From positions 62,001 through 126,000 of the forward strand of contig CAJUQJ010000009.1 of assembly GCA_910588215.1 (NCBI GenBank): a stretch of 64,000 nt of DNA. Direction: 5' to 3'. This DNA is from an uncultured Lachnospiraceae bacterium (GTDB taxonomy: Bacteria > Bacillota > Clostridia > Lachnospirales > Lachnospiraceae). A program made the position numbers and the translations under genes. The notes below the pieces were generated by a model. The model searched no databases. It saw nothing but the letters and a program-made list of their open reading frames with translations, and had not been told where the DNA came from. Below, one piece after another: positions 25,665 through 36,400 of the stretch. How positions within the stretch are numbered: the stretch's first letter is position 1; each line of letters begins with the position of its first letter.

Positions 25665-27653
25665 TCAAGAAAGTTTCTTCATATAGTAGAACCCATAGCC
25701 CGGTACCTGTACATCCACCGGCTGCACCCTGTTTCCGGAGATCAGATCCACATAGTCGCCGTCTGCCTCCTTGATCCACGCCGTCTTGTCAACGCCGCTG
25801 AAATTAAACAGTCCAATCAGCTTCTCTCCCTCGAAGTATCTTCCGATACACAGAAGAGAATCATCCCATGTCTCGATCGTCCACGTATCTGCCTGTGTCA
25901 CGAACACCTTCTCCGTCCTGCGAATCTGTTCCAACTTGTCAAGTCCCTGGAACATTTTTCCTTCCACCGAAGCAGCATCTGTCCTGTTCTCCGCAAGCTT
26001 CCAGTTCATCGCCCCGCGGTGAATATATCTGGAATCTGCTGCCTTGTTGGGGTCTTCCTTATAACTGTAATCGTTAACCTGCCCGATCTCGTCTCCGCTG
26101 TACAGTACCGGGATGCCTGACTGCATGAACATATAAGCGTGCAGCATCAAGTCCTTTTGCACTGCCATCTCCATGGCCGCCTCATCCTGTTCGAAACCTG
26201 CCTTCTCAATACCGCACATGGAAGCCGTCGTGCCGCAGAATCTGGCATCCCCTGTGACCGGATCCGCGTTGTAAAGTTCACCACGGCTGGTGCTGTCCTC
26301 AGTATACCCCTGGAAATAATCGTTAAGATATTGTTTGTGAGAACGCTCTCCCATCCCTTCCATCTGCAGCGTGCCGTAATCCAGCCCCCAGCCGATATCA
26401 TCATGGCAGCGCAGGTAGTTGAGGAAAACATACTCCTTGGGCAGCCCGTTCACGATATCCAACTGCTGTTTTAGAAGCTTAACATTGCGGGTCGCTACCG
26501 TATGCCATGTGGTCGCCATAGTCGTAACGTTATAAAGCATGTGGCATTCCGGCTTCTCTACCGTTCCGAAGTAAGGGACCACTTTCTCCGGCTCCATCAC
26601 CACTTCTCCCAGCAGGAGCACGCTAGGGCAGATGATCTCGCAGATCATACGCATCATGCGCACGATGGTATGTACCTGCTTCAGATTGCGGCAAGGCGTA
26701 TTCAGTTCTTTCCAGATATACGGCACTGCATCGATCCGGATAATATCGATTCCCCGATTGGCCAGAAAGAGGAAATTATACATCATATCATTAAACACTC
26801 TTGGGTTCCTGTAATTCAAGTCCCACTGGTAAGGGTAAAAGGTAGTCATTACATAATGGCCGATATCCTCGATCCACGTAAAGTTTCCCGGCGCCGTGGT
26901 CGGAAATACCTGGGGCACCGTCCGTTCATACTGAGCCGGTATATCTCCGTTATCATAGAAAAAGTAGCGGCTCATATACTCTCCGTCACCTTGTCTTGCT
27001 TTCTTCGCCCACTCATGATCCTCCGATGTATGGTTCATGACAAAATCCATGCAGACATTGATGCCTTTCTTATGACAGGCCGCCGTCAGGCTCTCCAGAT
27101 CCTCCATGGAACCAAGCTTCTCCTGCACCTTCCGGAAATCCGCCACCGCGTAGCCTCCGTCAGAGCGTCCCTCAGGCGTCTCCAGAAAAGGCATCAGGTG
27201 GATGTAATTCACATTGCACTGCTCGATATAATCCAGTTTGGACTGCACACCTTTCATATTACCGGCAAAATTGTCAATATAGAACATCATGCCCAGCATA
27301 TCGTTCTGCTTATACCAGTCTTTGTCTTTTTCTCTGTTTGTATCCAGCTTTTTCAATGCGTCATTTCTTTCCAGATAAAACTGATACATCTGCTCGCATA
27401 ATTCCGCAAACATGGAATCATTCTCATATAATTCCATGTAGAGCCAACGCAGCTCGTCATGATGTCTCTGCAATCTCTCCTCGAAGATCTTCGCCAGTTT
27501 ATCGTCTGCCTTCCTGACGGTTTCTTCAGGCAGATCCGCAGCCGCATCCTTCGTCTTCTTCTCCTGTACGGTCTGTCCCTTCATCTGCTCTGCCGTCTTG
27601 TTCGCCTTTGCTGCCGCCGTTTTCCGGCCTGTTTTTTTCTTACCCTTCACCAT
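25665..27653 (-). CDS. Amylosucrase-type GH13 enzyme with basic N-terminal tail
   Basis: 662 residues. From about residue 100 it follows the amylosucrase (GH13_4) pattern: a helical N-terminal domain, YIHLMPFLETPEGRSDGGYAV, VCMDFVMNHTSEDHEW, nucleophile region GIDIIRIDAVPYIWK, acid/base region LLLGEVVMEPEKVVPYFG and the third carboxylate in LRCHDDIGWGLD. Amylosucrases split sucrose and can build alpha-glucan; related members hydrolyse sucrose or its phosphate. The first 45 residues are a Lys/Ala-rich, histone-tail-like extension not usual for the family. Placed between a LacI regulator and an alpha-galactosidase, which fits raffinose-family sugar breakdown. Confidence 0.85.
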   Translation of the reverse strand: MVKGKKKTGRKTAAAKANKTAEQMKGQTVQEKKTKDAAADLPEETVRKADDKLAKIFEERLQRHHDELRWLYMELYENDSMFAELCEQMYQFYLERNDALKKLDTNREKDKDWYKQNDMLGMMFYIDNFAGNMKGVQSKLDYIEQCNVNYIHLMPFLETPEGRSDGGYAVADFRKVQEKLGSMEDLESLTAACHKKGINVCMDFVMNHTSEDHEWAKKARQGDGEYMSRYFFYDNGDIPAQYERTVPQVFPTTAPGNFTWIEDIGHYVMTTFYPYQWDLNYRNPRVFNDMMYNFLFLANRGIDIIRIDAVPYIWKELNTPCRNLKQVHTIVRMMRMICEIICPSVLLLGEVVMEPEKVVPYFGTVEKPECHMLYNVTTMATTWHTVATRNVKLLKQQLDIVNGLPKEYVFLNYLRCHDDIGWGLDYGTLQMEGMGERSHKQYLNDYFQGYTEDSTSRGELYNADPVTGDARFCGTTASMCGIEKAGFEQDEAAMEMAVQKDLMLHAYMFMQSGIPVLYSGDEIGQVNDYSYKEDPNKAADSRYIHRGAMNWKLAENRTDAASVEGKMFQGLDKLEQIRRTEKVFVTQADTWTIETWDDSLLCIGRYFEGEKLIGLFNFSGVDKTAWIKEADGDYVDLISGNRVQPVDVQVPGYGFYYMKKLS

Positions 27654-27711
27654 TACTCTTTACCATCCTTTTACTGTCTGCATAATTTGTCATTACCTTG
27701 GTGTGCTATAA

Positions 27712-27725
27712 TGAAATCGGTTACA
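27712..27725 (-). promoter_or_regulatory. LacI/CcpA-type operator 1
   Basis: TGTAACCGATTTCA on the minus strand fits the cre consensus TGNAANCGNTNNCA at every fixed position; it lies about 60 bases before the GH13 start and next to a TATAGC -10-like hexamer. A plausible target of the LacI regulator at 24588-25565 or of CcpA. Confidence 0.55.
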
Positions 27726-27816
27726 CTTTAAATCCGTTATTACTATAACACTTCCTGCATTTCTTTGTAAATTGGCACTTGTTCCAAAACACGGACTATG
27801 ATTTTGTCTATAATGC

Positions 27817-27830
27817 TGTAATCGATTCCA
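27817..27830. promoter_or_regulatory. LacI/CcpA-type operator 2
   Basis: TGTAATCGATTCCA on the plus strand fits TGNAANCGNTNNCA fully. Same intergenic interval upstream of the GH13 gene. Confidence 0.5.
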
Positions 27831-27979
27831 CATTAATCTTACGTTTTTTTTCAATTCCGAAGTATTTTGCGCTGAGGACGTGAGCAGAATTTAGGAGTTT
27901 TCCGAAGGAATACTCTGATTTTGCTCTGCTATCAATATAATTTGCGACGCTTCTATACCTCCACTCCATCTTCTTATTG

Positions 27980-27993
27980 TGTAATCGTTTTCA
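27980..27993. promoter_or_regulatory. LacI/CcpA-type operator 3
   Basis: TGTAATCGTTTTCA on the plus strand fits TGNAANCGNTNNCA fully. Third such site in 27654-28174, an interval of 521 bases that otherwise holds the alpha-galactosidase terminator and no gene. Confidence 0.5.
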
Positions 27994-28059
27994 TTTAATG
28001 TCCATCTTACCGCCCTTGTTTGATTTCGTATACAAATCTTTCGACACCCGGATCCCACG

Positions 28060-28103
28060 AAAAAAATACAGGGACGGGCTATTTTCTCTTACACCCATCC
28101 CTG
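28060..28103 (-). terminator. Terminator of the alpha-galactosidase gene
   Basis: Minus-strand arms CAGGGATGGG (complement of 28094-28103) and CCCGTCCCTG (complement of 28069-28078), one wobble pair, followed by a TATTTTTTT tract (28060-28068). Confidence 0.8.
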
Positions 28104-28174
28104 CATAAACTGTCCATCTGCTTCACGGATATTCCTTTATTCTATATCTATGGAAACATCCCTGTCGATCGAAT

Positions 28175-29491
28175 CTACACCGTTTCCATCCTATAAACTT
28201 TCACGCCATGTGCCGGCACTTTGGCTGCGATCCTGCCGGATACCGTACCGCACTCCTCTTTCTCCCAAAGTTCATACAATGCCGCCTCCTCTGCTTTCTC
28301 CAATGCAGACTCACCCAGTTCCGAAAGTCTTACTGAAATCTCTCTGTCCACATCATCCAGATTAAACAGCGCCACACAGATTCTGCCGGAAGCCTCATCC
28401 TTATTCTTCCAGACAGCATACGTTTCTGTGCGAATCAGCTGGGTTCCCCTGCAGCTCTCCTCCATAAGTGCAAGCAGCTCTGCATTCGTCAGAAGAGACA
28501 AAGTCCAGTCATCCAACAATGTCAGCTCCGCACCGATCATCAGTGGAGAACGGAACATGCACCACAGTGTCATCATGGTCTTCTGCTCTTCCCTCGTAAA
28601 GCTGGTTTCCCGCTCACCATTGCCAAAGCCCTTGCCCAGTTTACCCAGCGGCAGCATATCGCAGTCCGGGAAGCAGCCCGCCCGCACATGGTCCTGCCAC
28701 ATCTCGCAGCGCGCAAACATTGCTTTTAACAGATTCCACTCGTCCCAGAAATCATCCGTGATCCGCCACATATTCGCATACTTACAGTACTCCCAGGCCC
28801 GGTCGATCTGGGCCGGCCCCGGAGAAAGGCTTAAGACGACAGGCCGGCCACACTTCTCGATGGCCCGGTGCAGCATCCTCGTCTCCTCCCACCCCGAAAA
28901 GGGTTCCGTTCTATAAAGTCTGCTGTCGCAGATATCATCGCATTTGATGAAATCCACGCCCCACTGTGCGTACATGGCAAGCAGGGAATCATAATATGCC
29001 TGTCCGTCCTCGGTGCCGCGCACGCCGTACATATCCGGGTTCCAGATACAGATGGAAGAAGGGTCCGCGATTCTGTCCGCCGTCTCTTTTGCTCCCAGCA
29101 CCGGGCAGTGCATGTGCGCCGCTTTGCGCGGGATACCGCGCATAATATGTATACCGAATTTCAACCCCAGTCCATGCACATACTCCGCCAACGGTCCGAA
29201 GCCTTTCCCACCTGCAGAGGAAGGAAATCTCGCCGGCGAAGGCTGCAGCCTGCCGTAGTCATCCATCTCAATATCGCCGAAAGGAATGTACTGGAATCGG
29301 TCTCTGACCGTTCCCGCATCATTGCTGTACCACTCAATGTCCACCACCACATACTCCCAACCAAAGGATTTCAGATGCGCCGCCATATAGTCCGCATTTG
29401 CCTTCACCTGTGCCTCGTTTACCGTGGTATCGTAATAGTCGTAGCTGTTCCACCCCATAGGAGGAGTGAGCGCAAATTTATTTTTATCCAT
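28175..29491 (-). CDS. Alpha-galactosidase-like glycoside hydrolase (GH27)
   Basis: 438 residues from the ATG at 29491, five bases after GGAGG; upstream in-frame ATGs lack a spaced site. Opens KFALTPPMGWNSYDYYDTTV, the GH27 N-terminal signature; nucleophile region WGVDFIKCDDICDS; acid/base region MWRITDDFWDEWNL; C-terminal beta-sandwich from about residue 340 (AVWKNKDEASGRICVALFN). No signal peptide, so it works on imported galactosides such as raffinose or melibiose. Cotranscription with the GH31 gene upstream is possible (128-base gap). Confidence 0.87.
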   Translation of the reverse strand: MDKNKFALTPPMGWNSYDYYDTTVNEAQVKANADYMAAHLKSFGWEYVVVDIEWYSNDAGTVRDRFQYIPFGDIEMDDYGRLQPSPARFPSSAGGKGFGPLAEYVHGLGLKFGIHIMRGIPRKAAHMHCPVLGAKETADRIADPSSICIWNPDMYGVRGTEDGQAYYDSLLAMYAQWGVDFIKCDDICDSRLYRTEPFSGWEETRMLHRAIEKCGRPVVLSLSPGPAQIDRAWEYCKYANMWRITDDFWDEWNLLKAMFARCEMWQDHVRAGCFPDCDMLPLGKLGKGFGNGERETSFTREEQKTMMTLWCMFRSPLMIGAELTLLDDWTLSLLTNAELLALMEESCRGTQLIRTETYAVWKNKDEASGRICVALFNLDDVDREISVRLSELGESALEKAEEAALYELWEKEECGTVSGRIAAKVPAHGVKVYRMETV

Positions 29492-29618
29492 GATATCCTC
29501 CATTCGTAATCTGTCTGTTCTCTGCATCGACCCTTGTCATTATGCAGCAAATCTCTCCGGGCGATCTCCGCGCCGTCACACATCGGATCATCCCGGGCAA
29601 TCTCCACACCGTCACACC

Positions 29619-31676
29619 CTAAATCTCCCCGATCAGATATTCCTGTCTGCCATCCCGCAGGAAGATCGGTATGGTCTGAATGTCCGCTGCCACTTCATAC
29701 CACTTTCCGCCTTCATACTTCTCACCTGTCCCGGCATATACGAAGGACGCTCCGGCAGGCAGATATACGCTGCGGCTTACCGCCTTTTCATGGCAGACAG
29801 GCGCCACCAGGATATCCGGACCAAACATGTAGGCATCCTTAATATCCCAGCATACCGGATCCTCCGGGAATTCATAGAACATGGCACGCATCACCGGGGC
29901 GCCTTTCTCATGAGCATCCTGCATGACGCTTCTCGTGTATTCCCGCATCATCTCCCGGATACGAATGAACTTCACCATGATCTCATAGTTCTCTTCGCCA
30001 TAGCTCCAGACCTCATTCTCCGCGCCCGTCCACTCGCGCACCTCGCCTGCCTTATTGACGATCTCCTCACCCGGCTGACGGCAGCCATGTATACGCATGA
30101 CCGGGCAGAAAGTGCCGAACTGGAACCAGCGGATCAACAGTTCCTTAAATCCCGCATCATGGATATTACCGCCATGGAACCCGCCGATATCCGTGGTCCA
30201 CCAGGGAATCCCGCACAATCCCATATGAATACCGGCACAGATCTGTTTGCGGAAATCTTCATAAGACGACATGATGTCTCCGGACCATACCAGCGCGCCA
30301 TATCTCTGACTGCCAACCCAGGCACAACGAATCAAATTCACGATATCTTTCTGTCCGTTCGCTCTCTGTCCTTCATAGAAAAGCCTCGCATATTCTCTCG
30401 GGTAGATATTCCCGATCTGCGCCACTGATCCAGCGTGATACCGGTAATCCGCAAAATCATATGTAGTAAACTCAGGCTCCGCTTCATCCAGCCAGAAAGT
30501 ACAGATACCAAGATCGGCATAATTCTTCCGGCACTTCTCCCACACATAATCCCGGGTACGCGGATTTGTAGGATCCATAAAGACATTGTTGCCGTGGAAG
30601 ATCATCTGCACATCCACGCCGGAATTGCTCTTCACCAGCAGCCCCTGCTGTCGCATCTCCTCATAGTTCTCACTGCGCCAGTCTACCTGCGGCCAGATGG
30701 ATACCATTACTCTGATACCCATATCCTGAATCTCTTTGATCATAGCCTTCGGATCCGGGAAATACTCTTCATCAAAACGCCAGTCACCGCACCGTGGCCA
30801 GTGATAGTAATCGATCACCAGCACGTCCACCGGGATACCGCGCTTCTTATATTCTCTGGCGATCTGCAGCACCTGCTCCTGATTATAGTAGCGCAGTTTA
30901 CACTGCCAGAAACCCAGACCGTACTCCGGCATCATCGGTGTTCTGCCCGTCACCGCCGTGTACGCCTCTTCTATCTGCGCCGGCGTATCCCCCGCCGTGA
31001 TCCAGTAATCCAGCTGTTTCGTATCCTCCGCGATCCACTCCGTAGTATTGCTGCCGAAATGAACCTCACCGATGGCCGCATTGTGCCATAAGAAACCATA
31101 TCCCAGACTGGATAAGTAGAAAGGCACGCTGGCCTGAGAATTCCTGTGGGCAAGCTCCAGGTTACACCCCTTCAGATTAAATGTCTCCTGCTGGTACTGG
31201 CCCATACCATAAATCTTTTCCGCAGGGTCAGACACAAAACTGGTTTTCAGTCGGTATCCACCTCCGGGCAGAGGTCTGAAATGCCTCGCCTTCTTCTGCA
31301 ATGCACCGCCATTGGGAATTTCCTGCAGGAGCACTTCCCCTTTCTGATTGTAAAAGGTCATCTGCAGTGCCTTTCCCCAGGGGTTCACGGTAAGCTCTGC
31401 CCTGATCTTCCCGTTGGTAATGGAAGCCCGCTGCGCCTCTATGCAGATACTGCCTACGCGCTGTGCTTCCCCGCTTCCGGGGCAAGACATCGCCTTAGTC
31501 CTGTCACTTTCCGCTTCCGTCTGCGGCAAAAGCAGCGCAACGCTACCCTCCTCAATCTCCCCCAGAAAGGCCGCGCGCACCCGGAAGCTGTTCGCACCCC
31601 AGGGTGTCACCATCACAGTCTCTCCGTTTTCCCGGAAAAGCAGACTGCCGTCCTTCTCCTCGAAATACTGTAGCAT
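29619..31676 (-). CDS. Glycoside hydrolase family 31, alpha-xylosidase-like (first paralogue)
   Basis: 685 residues from the ATG at 31676, eight bases after AGGAGG; another ATG at 31682 is only two bases from it. GH31 pattern: KIYGMGQYQQETFNLKGC, LGFWQCKLRYYNQEQVL, VDVLVIDYYHWPRCGDW, nucleophile region CTFWLDEAEPEFTTYDF and acid/base region GALVWSGDIMSSYEDF, then GIPWWTTDIGGFHGG. Likely an intracellular alpha-xylosidase or alpha-glucosidase. A clear paralogue lies at 41631-43658. Confidence 0.88.
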   Translation of the reverse strand: MLQYFEEKDGSLLFRENGETVMVTPWGANSFRVRAAFLGEIEEGSVALLLPQTEAESDRTKAMSCPGSGEAQRVGSICIEAQRASITNGKIRAELTVNPWGKALQMTFYNQKGEVLLQEIPNGGALQKKARHFRPLPGGGYRLKTSFVSDPAEKIYGMGQYQQETFNLKGCNLELAHRNSQASVPFYLSSLGYGFLWHNAAIGEVHFGSNTTEWIAEDTKQLDYWITAGDTPAQIEEAYTAVTGRTPMMPEYGLGFWQCKLRYYNQEQVLQIAREYKKRGIPVDVLVIDYYHWPRCGDWRFDEEYFPDPKAMIKEIQDMGIRVMVSIWPQVDWRSENYEEMRQQGLLVKSNSGVDVQMIFHGNNVFMDPTNPRTRDYVWEKCRKNYADLGICTFWLDEAEPEFTTYDFADYRYHAGSVAQIGNIYPREYARLFYEGQRANGQKDIVNLIRCAWVGSQRYGALVWSGDIMSSYEDFRKQICAGIHMGLCGIPWWTTDIGGFHGGNIHDAGFKELLIRWFQFGTFCPVMRIHGCRQPGEEIVNKAGEVREWTGAENEVWSYGEENYEIMVKFIRIREMMREYTRSVMQDAHEKGAPVMRAMFYEFPEDPVCWDIKDAYMFGPDILVAPVCHEKAVSRSVYLPAGASFVYAGTGEKYEGGKWYEVAADIQTIPIFLRDGRQEYLIGEI

Positions 31677-31724
31677 ACTCATTTCCTCCTGATCTTCTAA
31701 ACATTCATACCCCGTATCGCCAGC

Positions 31725-32501
31725 CTATCCTAGCGCCACGTCCAATACCATCATCAACACGAACCCTGCCGCAACGCCGATGGTGCCGATATTACTGTGT
31801 TCTCCCACCTGAGATTCCGGGATCAGTTCTTCCACCACCACATAGATCATGGCCCCCGCGGCAAAAGCCAGCATATAAGACAACGCCGGCACAATCTGCT
31901 CTGCCAGCAGGATAGTGACTGCGGCGGCGATCGGTTCCACGATACCCGACAATGCTCCGTAAACAAAGGCCCGCCTTCTATCCATCCCCTCGCTTCTAAG
32001 CGGCATGGAGATGATAGCTCCTTCCGGGAAATTCTGGATAGCGATTCCTACCGCCAGCGTGAATGCTCCTGCCATCGTGATACCGGTATTGCCCAACAGC
32101 GCACCCGCAAAAGTAACCCCCACCGACATACCTTCCGGAATATTGTGCAGCGTCACCGCCAGGACAAGCATAGTTGTTTTTTTTAAATTGGCTTCCAGTC
32201 CCTCCGGCTCCGTACTCTCCAAATGCAGATGCGGGACCAGACTGTCCAATCCTAGCAAGAACGCAATGCCACCCAGAAATCCTACGGCTGCCGGAAGCCA
32301 GGCAATTCTGCCCTGCTCTGCTGCCATATCGATGGCCGGGATCAACAGTGACCACACGGAAGCCGCGATCATCACCCCGGAAGCAAATCCAAGGAGCATC
32401 TTCTCCACCTTCTTGTTCATCTCCCGCCTCATCCAGAATACCATTGCTGAACCGAGCGCCGTCCCCGCAAACGGAATCATTAATCCAAGCGCCAACTGCA
32501 T
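31725..32501 (-). CDS. zupT: ZIP family metal transporter
   Basis: 258 residues, eight hydrophobic segments. ZIP metal-site motifs are TLHNIPEGMSVGVTFAG (helix IV) and AIQNFPEGAIISMPL (helix V), preceded by a histidine-bearing loop VPHLHLESTEPEG. Imports zinc or another divalent cation across the cytoplasmic membrane. Monocistronic in appearance, between the GH31 and cyclase genes. Confidence 0.9.
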   Translation of the reverse strand: MQLALGLMIPFAGTALGSAMVFWMRREMNKKVEKMLLGFASGVMIAASVWSLLIPAIDMAAEQGRIAWLPAAVGFLGGIAFLLGLDSLVPHLHLESTEPEGLEANLKKTTMLVLAVTLHNIPEGMSVGVTFAGALLGNTGITMAGAFTLAVGIAIQNFPEGAIISMPLRSEGMDRRRAFVYGALSGIVEPIAAAVTILLAEQIVPALSYMLAFAAGAMIYVVVEELIPESQVGEHSNIGTIGVAAGFVLMMVLDVALG

Positions 32502-32619
32502 ATCCTCATCCTGCCTTTCACTTATTGATCAAAAATCATATCATATTACATTAGGATTTGTACACTGTATTATTTTATGCGCTTTTCCCCAAAATGGTAT
32601 CCATCCGGTCGATACTTTC

Positions 32620-33216
32620 TTACCCCAGCTCTACCAACACCGCCCGACAGGGAGCACCGTCAACACCGCCCAGATTGATCGGCGCGGCGTTCAGGAAATA
32701 TACACCTTCCTCCACATCTCCTAACCGGATGCCCTCTAAGAGGGTAACTTCTGCCCCCAACAGCTGCAAGTGCACTTCTCGTGAGTCCTCCTCCGGCCCC
32801 ACTGTCTGCGACTCATTGCCAAGCAGCAGGATCCCTGCCTCCGCGAATACTTTCGCTGCTTCCAGCGAAACCTCTGCTTTCCCCTTGAGCAGGATCCGTT
32901 TCCTGCTACGGCGGTCCGTCTCCCTGGCTTTCTGCAGGATGGTGATCGCATCATTGGCTGTAACTATGCCGGTATGCTCGGCCACATAAGCGATTCCGAT
33001 ATAATGATCCAGATTCGTCTCATCTATGGTCTTCCCTTTCTCATAGAAATGAAAAGGTGCATCCACATGCGTTCCGTTATGGGCACACATGCAAAAAGCC
33101 GATAGATTGCACTTGCCACCCTCCGAGATCCTCATGACTACCTGCTTATTCGGCGACGGATCTCCCGGAAACACCTTACTTCCAAAGATTTCCTGCGAAA
33201 TATCATAGATTTTCAT
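32620..33216 (-). CDS. Cyclase family protein (kynurenine formamidase-like)
   Basis: 198 residues. Contains the family metal motif in CMCAHNGTHVDAPFHF (HxGTHxDxPxH) and the opening YDISQEIFGSKVFPGDPSP. Members are metal-dependent hydrolases, including arylformamidases and isatin hydrolases; the substrate here is not evident. It is a single minus-strand gene divergent from the Lhr-type helicase gene. Confidence 0.85.
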   Translation of the reverse strand: MKIYDISQEIFGSKVFPGDPSPNKQVVMRISEGGKCNLSAFCMCAHNGTHVDAPFHFYEKGKTIDETNLDHYIGIAYVAEHTGIVTANDAITILQKARETDRRSRKRILLKGKAEVSLEAAKVFAEAGILLLGNESQTVGPEEDSREVHLQLLGAEVTLLEGIRLGDVEEGVYFLNAAPINLGGVDGAPCRAVLVELG

Positions 33217-33308
33217 AGTTTTACCTCATTTCTGCTCTACTTCTATCCAATATAGCACAAAACAAAAAGAATAGCTATTGTTACGTTTCGACTTTCCTCC
33301 CGGAAATC

Positions 33309-33337
33309 TTGAAGCACAAGTCCCGTCATGCTATAGT
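33309..33337 (+). promoter_or_regulatory. Candidate promoter of the lhr-type gene
   Basis: TTGAAG (33309-33314), 17-base spacer, TATAGT (33332-33337), about 95 bases before the start codon at 33434. Confidence 0.5.
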
Positions 33338-33433
33338 AAACTTATATAGTCCAGAGCAATCCTGCTAAAGAGACGCCCCGATGCTTGTTCATCGGCGCCT
33401 GGATCCCATCATAACGTCAGGAGTACCAACATC

Positions 33434-36400
33434 ATGCCAAATAACCAGCTTCCCAATTGCCTGCAGCTTTTCGCCCCGGATACCGCCCTCTGGTTCCACG
33501 AGACCTTGGGCATCCCTACCCCCGTACAGGAGACCTCCTGGCCTGCCATCGCAGCCGGCTCACATGTGCTCGTGTCAGCACCTACCGGAACAGGTAAGAC
33601 CCTCTCCGCCTTTCTCGTCTTTCTTGATCGCATGAAACAGCTGGCAGCCGAAGGCTCCCTGCAGCAAGAATTATATCTGATCTATGTCTCCCCGCTCAAA
33701 TCATTGGCGGCGGATATCCGTGAGAATCTGCACAGACCCCTTGCCGGTATCGGCGCGGAGTCTTCCGTCCATGTGTCCATCCGTACCGGCGATACCACGC
33801 CAAAGGAACGCCGGCAGATGATCAGAAAACCGCCCCACATCCTGATCACCACACCGGAATCGCTCTACCTGCTGCTCACCTCCAAAACCGGTCAGAACAT
33901 GCTGTGCACGGCCAAAACCATTATCATCGACGAACTGCACGCACTGATCGACACCAAGCGAGGCGCCCACCTGATGCTTTCTCTGGCTAGGCTGGACATC
34001 TTATGCGGTACATCGCTGCAGCGCATCGGCCTGTCCGCTACCATTGCCCCTCTCTCGCTGGCCGCCCGGTATCTGGCGCCGGAACCGGTCTTCGTAGCCG
34101 CCCCCTCCATGGATAAAAAGATACAGCTGCAAGTATTAGGCTCCTATGTGGACACAAGCAGACGGCGCAAAGACCCTGTCTGGCAGGAATTGTCGGAACT
34201 TGTCTATCGGTACTGTCAAGGAGTTAACAGTGTGATCGCTTTCGTGGAAGGACGCCGGTATGCGGAGAAACTTGCATATTATGTAAACCTGATAGGTGGA
34301 GACGGCTTTGCAAGAGTTCATCATGGCAGTCTGTCAAAAGAACAGCGTGCCGAGACGGAACTGGCTCTGCGGGAGGGCAGGCTGCGTCTTCTGTGCGCCA
34401 CCTCCTCCATGGAACTTGGCATCGACGTTGGTGAGATTGGTCAAGTACTGCAGGTGGGTTGTCCCCGCACCGTCTCCAGTACCATGCAGCGGCTGGGCAG
34501 GGCCGGACACAATCCGGGCCTTACCAGCGTCATGTACCTTTTTCCCCGAACAGCTGCCGAGAGCGTACTCTGCGGCATGACGGCGCAGATGGCCAGGGAA
34601 GGTCTCGTAGAAAAGACCAATCCCCCGCAGGGCTGTCTGGATATCCTGGCCCAGCATCTGGTATCCATGGCCGCTTTCAAAGGCTATGAAGTGGACGATG
34701 TAATGCAGCTGCTTCCCCGGGCATGGCCTTTCCGCGACGTGACAAGGGAGGATGTGGAAGCCGTACTGCGGATGCTTGCCGGCGACTATGAGCATAAGCA
34801 GGACGTTCCGGTCCGGCCGAGGATCCTCTACGACCGTCTGCACGGACGCGTGGAGGGAGACGGCTACAGCCGCATCCTGGCCATCTCTGCCGGCGGTACC
34901 ATTCCGGACAAGGGTCTGTATACAGTGCGCACCGAGACAGGGGTGAAGGTAGGCGAAGCGGACGAAGAATTTGTCTATGAGACCCGGATTGGCGACCGGT
35001 TCATTATGGGCGCTTTTGGCTGGAAAGTACTGCAGATCGGCCGGGACACGCTGACCGTGACCCAGGCACCGGCGGAGGGAGCCAGGCTCCCCTTCTGGAA
35101 AGGAGAGATCAAAGGAAGAAGTAAAGAAACTGGCGAACATTTCGGCAGGATACTGCGCAGTCTGGAACATGCCGCCCGGGAAAGCAAACTGACTTTAGCT
35201 CTCTCTGCCCTGGGACTGGACGAATCGGCCGCTTCACTGGCAGGAGCATATCTGCAAAGGCAGATTGCCGCCACCGGTACTCTGCCCTCGGACAAGATCA
35301 TCCTGGCGGAACATTTCAAAGACCAGTCCGGCAGCAGCCAGCTGATGATCCACTCCGTCTTTGGCCGCCGCGTCAACGCGCCCTTATCCCTACTGGCCGC
35401 CCAGCTGGCCGGAGATGAAATGAAGATGGAAATAGGCAGCGTAGACGAAGAGGACGGCTTCCTGCTCTATTCCTACAGCGACCAGACCATACCCGAAGGC
35501 CTTCTCACCCGAATCGATCCGGATTCTTCCCGGCGCTTGCTGACCGCTCTGCTTCCCTCTACCCCCGTCTTCAATATGGCGTTCCGCTACAACTGCGGCC
35601 GGGCGCTGATGATGGGAGCCAAAGGATCCGGACGGCACCCGCTTTGGATGCAGCGCCTGCGCAGCGCCCAGATGCTGGAACAGGTGGTCCGGGAAAAAGA
35701 CCATCCGCTGATTCGCGAGACTACAAGAGACTGTATGGAACAGTTCTGGGATGTGCAAGGTGTCCTGGAAGTGCTGGAACAGATCCGCTGTGGCGAGATC
35801 GTGGTGCGGGAAATCTACACCGAAACCGCCTCCCCCATGTCCCTGCCCCTGCAGTGGAGTCAGGAAGCGGCAGTCATGTACGATTACGCACCAACGCCCA
35901 GGAGCATTCATGCCGCGGTAGAAGAAGCCCTCCAACAGGAAAAAGAACTGCTGCTGCCCGGCAGTCAGGAGTTGGCACAAACTCAGGACAGAACCAGACT
36001 CCCGGCAGATGATAAGCAGCTCCATTCACTCCTTATGACAGAAGGCGACCTGGCCGCCGGAGACCTGGAAATCCCTGTCGAATGGCTGGAAACACTGGAT
36101 CAGGAAGGCCGGGCCCTCTATCTGGAACAGGGCCTCTGGATCGCCGCCGAACATCACGAAGACTACCGAAAAGCACTGCAAGAAAACGACCGGGAAACAT
36201 GTCTTGTGATCCTCCGACGGATGCTTCGCTACCGTGGCGGCGCAGATGCAGGACAGGCCGCTGCACGCTATGGCTGGAGTACACAGACTGCAGAAGCACT
36301 GCTGCGGGAATTGTGTAAGCGCGGAGAAGCAGTCTGTCATATGGGTCCTGCCGATCCCGTCTATTACCACGCGCAGCTCTACAAGCGTGCCCGCACAAAG

